This document shows positions 6,688 to 9,271 of a DNA stretch of 9,271 bases, in pieces. Both the position numbers and the translations under genes were made by a program. The notes beneath the pieces are model-generated. The model saw only the letters and a program-made list of their open reading frames with translations, was not told the origin of the DNA and searched no databases. The stretch comes from an uncultured Erysipelotrichaceae bacterium (GTDB lineage Bacteria > Bacillota_I > Bacilli_A > Acholeplasmatales > Anaeroplasmataceae). Every line of letters begins with the position of its first letter. Position 1 is the first letter of the stretch. The stretch spans positions 1 to 9,271 of the forward strand of contig CADBQV010000071.1 in assembly GCA_902796895.1 (NCBI GenBank), given 5' to 3'.

Positions 6688-8268
6688 ATGTGTTCTATAA
6701 TGGGTTATATTGGAACTATGCCACAAGAAAAATTTGAACAAGGATTTAAGCAGACTACATCTAGAGGACCCGACATGTCAAAAATAATAAAAATAGATGA
6801 TTGCACCTTAGGCTTTCATAGACTTGCAATCATGGAATTAACTGAAATAGGTATGCAGCCATTTAATCTAGATGAAAATTATTTAGTTTGTAATGGAGAA
6901 ATCTATGGTTTTAAACCAATTAAAGATAAATTAATAAAAAAAGGATATAAATTTATAAGCAATTCAGATTGTGAAATACTTCTTCCATTATATAAAGAAT
7001 ATGGATTAAATATGTTTAAAATGCTAGATGCTGAATTTGCATTAATAATATATGATAAAAAATTAAAAACAATTATTGCAGCAAGAGATCCTTTAGGAAT
7101 AAGACCACTTTATTATGGATATGATGAATTAGGTAAAATAATTTTTGCATCAGAACCAAAAAACCTAATTAATCTTACAAACAAGATATTACCATTTCCA
7201 CCAGGACATTATTATATTAACGGCAAATTCATTTGTTATAATGATGTAACTATTGTTAAAAATAAAATAAATGACTCACTTGATAATATTTGTAATAATA
7301 TTCATGATAAATTAATAAAAGGCGTAGAAAAAAGATTAGATGCTGATGCTAAAATAGGATTTTTATTATCAGGTGGCCTAGATTCTTCTTTAGTTTGTGC
7401 TATATCATCTAAAACTTTAAATAAAAAAATAGAGACTTTCGCAATCGGTATGAATACTGATGCTATAGATTTAAAATATGCTAAAAAGGTTGCAGATTAT
7501 ATAGGTTCTAATCATCATGAAATTATTATGACAAAAGATGATATATTTAATTCACTAGATTTTGTTATTAAAACACTTGCAACATATGATATTACAACAA
7601 TTAGAGCTTCTTTAGGTATGTATTTAATATGTAAGGCAATACATGAAACTACTGATATTAGAGTTATATTAACAGGTGAAATATCAGATGAATTATTCGG
7701 ATATAAATATACTGATTTTGCACCTAATGCTATAGAATTTCAAAATGAAGCAGTTAAAAGAATTCACGAAATACATATGTATGATGTATTACGTGCCGAT
7801 AGATGTATATCAGTAAATTCTCTAGAGGCAAGAGTTCCATTTGGTGATTTAGATTTTGTAAATTATGTTATGTCTATAGACCCTGAAATAAAAATGAATA
7901 AATATAATATGGGTAAATATTTGTTAAGACATGCATTTGAAAAGGATAATATATTACCTAAAGATATTTTAATGAGAGATAAAGCAGCATTTTCTGATGC
8001 TGTAGGTCATTCAATGGTAGATTATCTAAAGGAATATGCTAATAATTATTATACAGATAAAGAATTCATAGAATTATCTAATAAATATACTCATTCAAAG
8101 CCATTTACAAAAGAATCTTTATTATATAGAGAAATATTTGAAAAATATTATCCAAATCAAAGTCAAATGGTAATTGACTTTTGGATGCCTAATAAAAAAT
8201 GGGAAGGATGTAATGTTAATGATCCTTCTGCTAGAGTTCTTTCAAATTACGGTAATAGTGGAAAATAG
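6688..8268 (+). CDS. asnB: Asparagine synthetase B (glutamine-hydrolysing)
   Basis: Converts aspartate, ATP and glutamine to asparagine, AMP, PPi and glutamate. The class II glutaminase domain occupies about residues 1-190. Cys2 of MCSIMGYIG is the N-terminal nucleophile after Met removal, and RGPD (26-29), HRLAI (44-48), CNGEIY (68-73) and the DCE of residues 94-96 line the glutamine site. The C-terminal synthetase domain has the PP-loop SGGLDSS (228-234), LTGEISDELFGY (328-339) and SLEARVPF (378-385). At 526 residues it is close to the E. coli AsnB type (about 550) and clearly smaller than the long Bacillus AsnB/AsnO forms (about 610-630). The ATG is set by AAGGAGA at a 7-base spacing and by the need for Cys2. 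It lies after a stem-loop downstream of amt-PII and 11 bases before purF. Confidence 0.95.
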   Translation: MCSIMGYIGTMPQEKFEQGFKQTTSRGPDMSKIIKIDDCTLGFHRLAIMELTEIGMQPFNLDENYLVCNGEIYGFKPIKDKLIKKGYKFISNSDCEILLPLYKEYGLNMFKMLDAEFALIIYDKKLKTIIAARDPLGIRPLYYGYDELGKIIFASEPKNLINLTNKILPFPPGHYYINGKFICYNDVTIVKNKINDSLDNICNNIHDKLIKGVEKRLDADAKIGFLLSGGLDSSLVCAISSKTLNKKIETFAIGMNTDAIDLKYAKKVADYIGSNHHEIIMTKDDIFNSLDFVIKTLATYDITTIRASLGMYLICKAIHETTDIRVILTGEISDELFGYKYTDFAPNAIEFQNEAVKRIHEIHMYDVLRADRCISVNSLEARVPFGDLDFVNYVMSIDPEIKMNKYNMGKYLLRHAFEKDNILPKDILMRDKAAFSDAVGHSMVDYLKEYANNYYTDKEFIELSNKYTHSKPFTKESLLYREIFEKYYPNQSQMVIDFWMPNKKWEGCNVNDPSARVLSNYGNSGK

Positions 8269-8279
8269 AGGTATTTATT

Positions 8280-9271
8280 ATGTTTGATTCAATACATGAA
8301 GAATGTGGTGTATTTGGTATATATGAACCAACCCCTAAAAAAGTTGGTGATATTACATATCTAGGCTTATTTGCACTTCAGCATAGAGGTCAAGAGGCAT
8401 GTGGTATTGCCGTATGTGATGATGGAATCATTAGACATCATAAAGGAATAGGCTTAGTTGGTGAAGTATTTAACCATGAAAAATTAAATGAATTAGGAAT
8501 GGGAAATATGGCAGTAGGTCATGTTAGATATTCTACTACTGGTGGAAATAATATTAATAATATACAGCCATTAGTAATTAGACATATAAAAGGAAATCTA
8601 GCCCTAGTTCATAATGGAAATTTAACAAATGCACAGGAATTAAGAAAAAAATTTGAACTAGAAGGTGCTATTTTTAGAGCTACATCAGATACTGAAGATA
8701 TTGCATATCAAATAGTAAAGGATAGACTAAAGACACCTTCAATTGAAGAAGCTATAAAAAAAGCTATGACAAAAATAAAAGGTGCTTATTCTTGTATTGC
8801 TATGTCTGCTCAAAAGCTTATAGCATTTAGAGATAAGCATGGATTTAGACCACTTATTTTAGGCAAAACTAAATCAGGTGGATATATTGTAGCAAGTGAA
8901 TCTTGTGCTATTGAATCAGTTAATGGTGAAATAATTAGAGATATTAAACCGGGTGAAATATTAACAATTTCTAAAGATGGAATAAAATCAGATTTTATTG
9001 AATCTAAAACTTCTTCTTTATGTGTATTTGAATTCATTTATTTTGCAAGACCTGATTCAATTATTGAAGGAGCTTCAGTTCATCAGGCAAGACTAAATGC
9101 CGGTAAAATACTAGCTAAAGAATCTCCTGTTGATGCAGACATTGTAATAGGTGTACCTGATTCAGGAATAGATGCTGCAATAGGTTATGCAAATGAATCA
9201 AAAATACCATATGGAATTGGCTTTGTTAAAAACAAATATATGGGAAGAAGCTTTATTAAACCAACTCAAGA
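8280..9271 (+). CDS. purF: Amidophosphoribosyltransferase, N-terminal part (cut by right window edge)
   Basis: Catalyses the first committed step of purine synthesis, PRPP plus glutamine to phosphoribosylamine. The 330 codons present cover the class II glutaminase domain and the start of the phosphoribosyltransferase domain. They begin MFDSIHEECGVFGIYEP, where Cys9 is the expected nucleophile after removal of an eight-residue propeptide, as in the Bacillus subtilis type. Other marks are LGLFALQHRGQEACGIA, VGHVRYSTTGG, VHNGNLTN, ATSDTEDI, FRDKHGFRPL, FEFIYFARPDSIIEG and VIGVPDSGIDAA. C248 (SSLCVFEF) aligns with the first [4Fe-4S] ligand of the Bacillus enzyme; the remaining ligands lie outside the window. 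The start follows a GAGG site overlapping the asnB stop codon, with only 11 bases between genes, implying translational coupling. Identity is certain; the C-terminus is missing only because the window ends. Confidence 0.96.
   Translation, partial: MFDSIHEECGVFGIYEPTPKKVGDITYLGLFALQHRGQEACGIAVCDDGIIRHHKGIGLVGEVFNHEKLNELGMGNMAVGHVRYSTTGGNNINNIQPLVIRHIKGNLALVHNGNLTNAQELRKKFELEGAIFRATSDTEDIAYQIVKDRLKTPSIEEAIKKAMTKIKGAYSCIAMSAQKLIAFRDKHGFRPLILGKTKSGGYIVASESCAIESVNGEIIRDIKPGEILTISKDGIKSDFIESKTSSLCVFEFIYFARPDSIIEGASVHQARLNAGKILAKESPVDADIVIGVPDSGIDAAIGYANESKIPYGIGFVKNKYMGRSFIKPTQ

Noticed and set aside
8810..9037. Antisense open frame inside purF
   Set aside because: It lies wholly within conserved PurF coding sequence, with no start signal or family resemblance.

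Overview
The window looks like chromosomal DNA from a low-GC Firmicute, probably a clostridial or related gut lineage. The base composition is strongly AT-rich, Arg is mostly AGA, and nearly every gene has a strong AGGAGG- or AAGGAG-type ribosome binding site. It also carries a type III glutamine synthetase, an LL-diaminopimelate aminotransferase and an ANTAR-type antiterminator. No phage, transposon, CRISPR, tRNA or rRNA signal was seen.

Layout: two divergent transcription units share a 387-base AT-rich intergenic region (2352-2738). Leftward (minus strand) runs a tight cluster: a small pseudo-receiver/ANTAR RNA-binding regulator, dapL, then pyrG (CTP synthase, cut by the left edge). Rightward (plus strand) runs glnN (glutamine synthetase III), an ammonium transporter fused to a PII signalling domain, asnB, and purF (cut by the right edge).

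The gene set centres on ammonium capture and the use of glutamine and glutamate. The Amt domain brings in ammonium, its PII tail probably reads the energy and nitrogen state, and glutamine synthetase makes glutamine. CTP synthase, AsnB and PurF spend glutamine amide nitrogen, and DapL uses glutamate as amino donor.

The most striking regulatory structure is the very short glnN leader. A perfect TTGACA-17-TATAAT promoter fires into about 64 nt of RNA that contains an intrinsic terminator before the start codon. Overlapping the 5' arm of that terminator is a mutually exclusive small hairpin whose hexaloop (AAGGAG) has the A1/G4 pattern known for ANTAR target RNAs. The divergent gene encodes an ANTAR protein whose receiver domain has lost the phosphorylation residues. 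The natural model, which is inference, is that this protein antiterminates glnN and the downstream amt-asnB-purF genes in response to a non-phosphorylation nitrogen signal. The second hairpin of the expected ANTAR pair does not fit the published loop pattern, so the site is either a variant or only partly recognised here.
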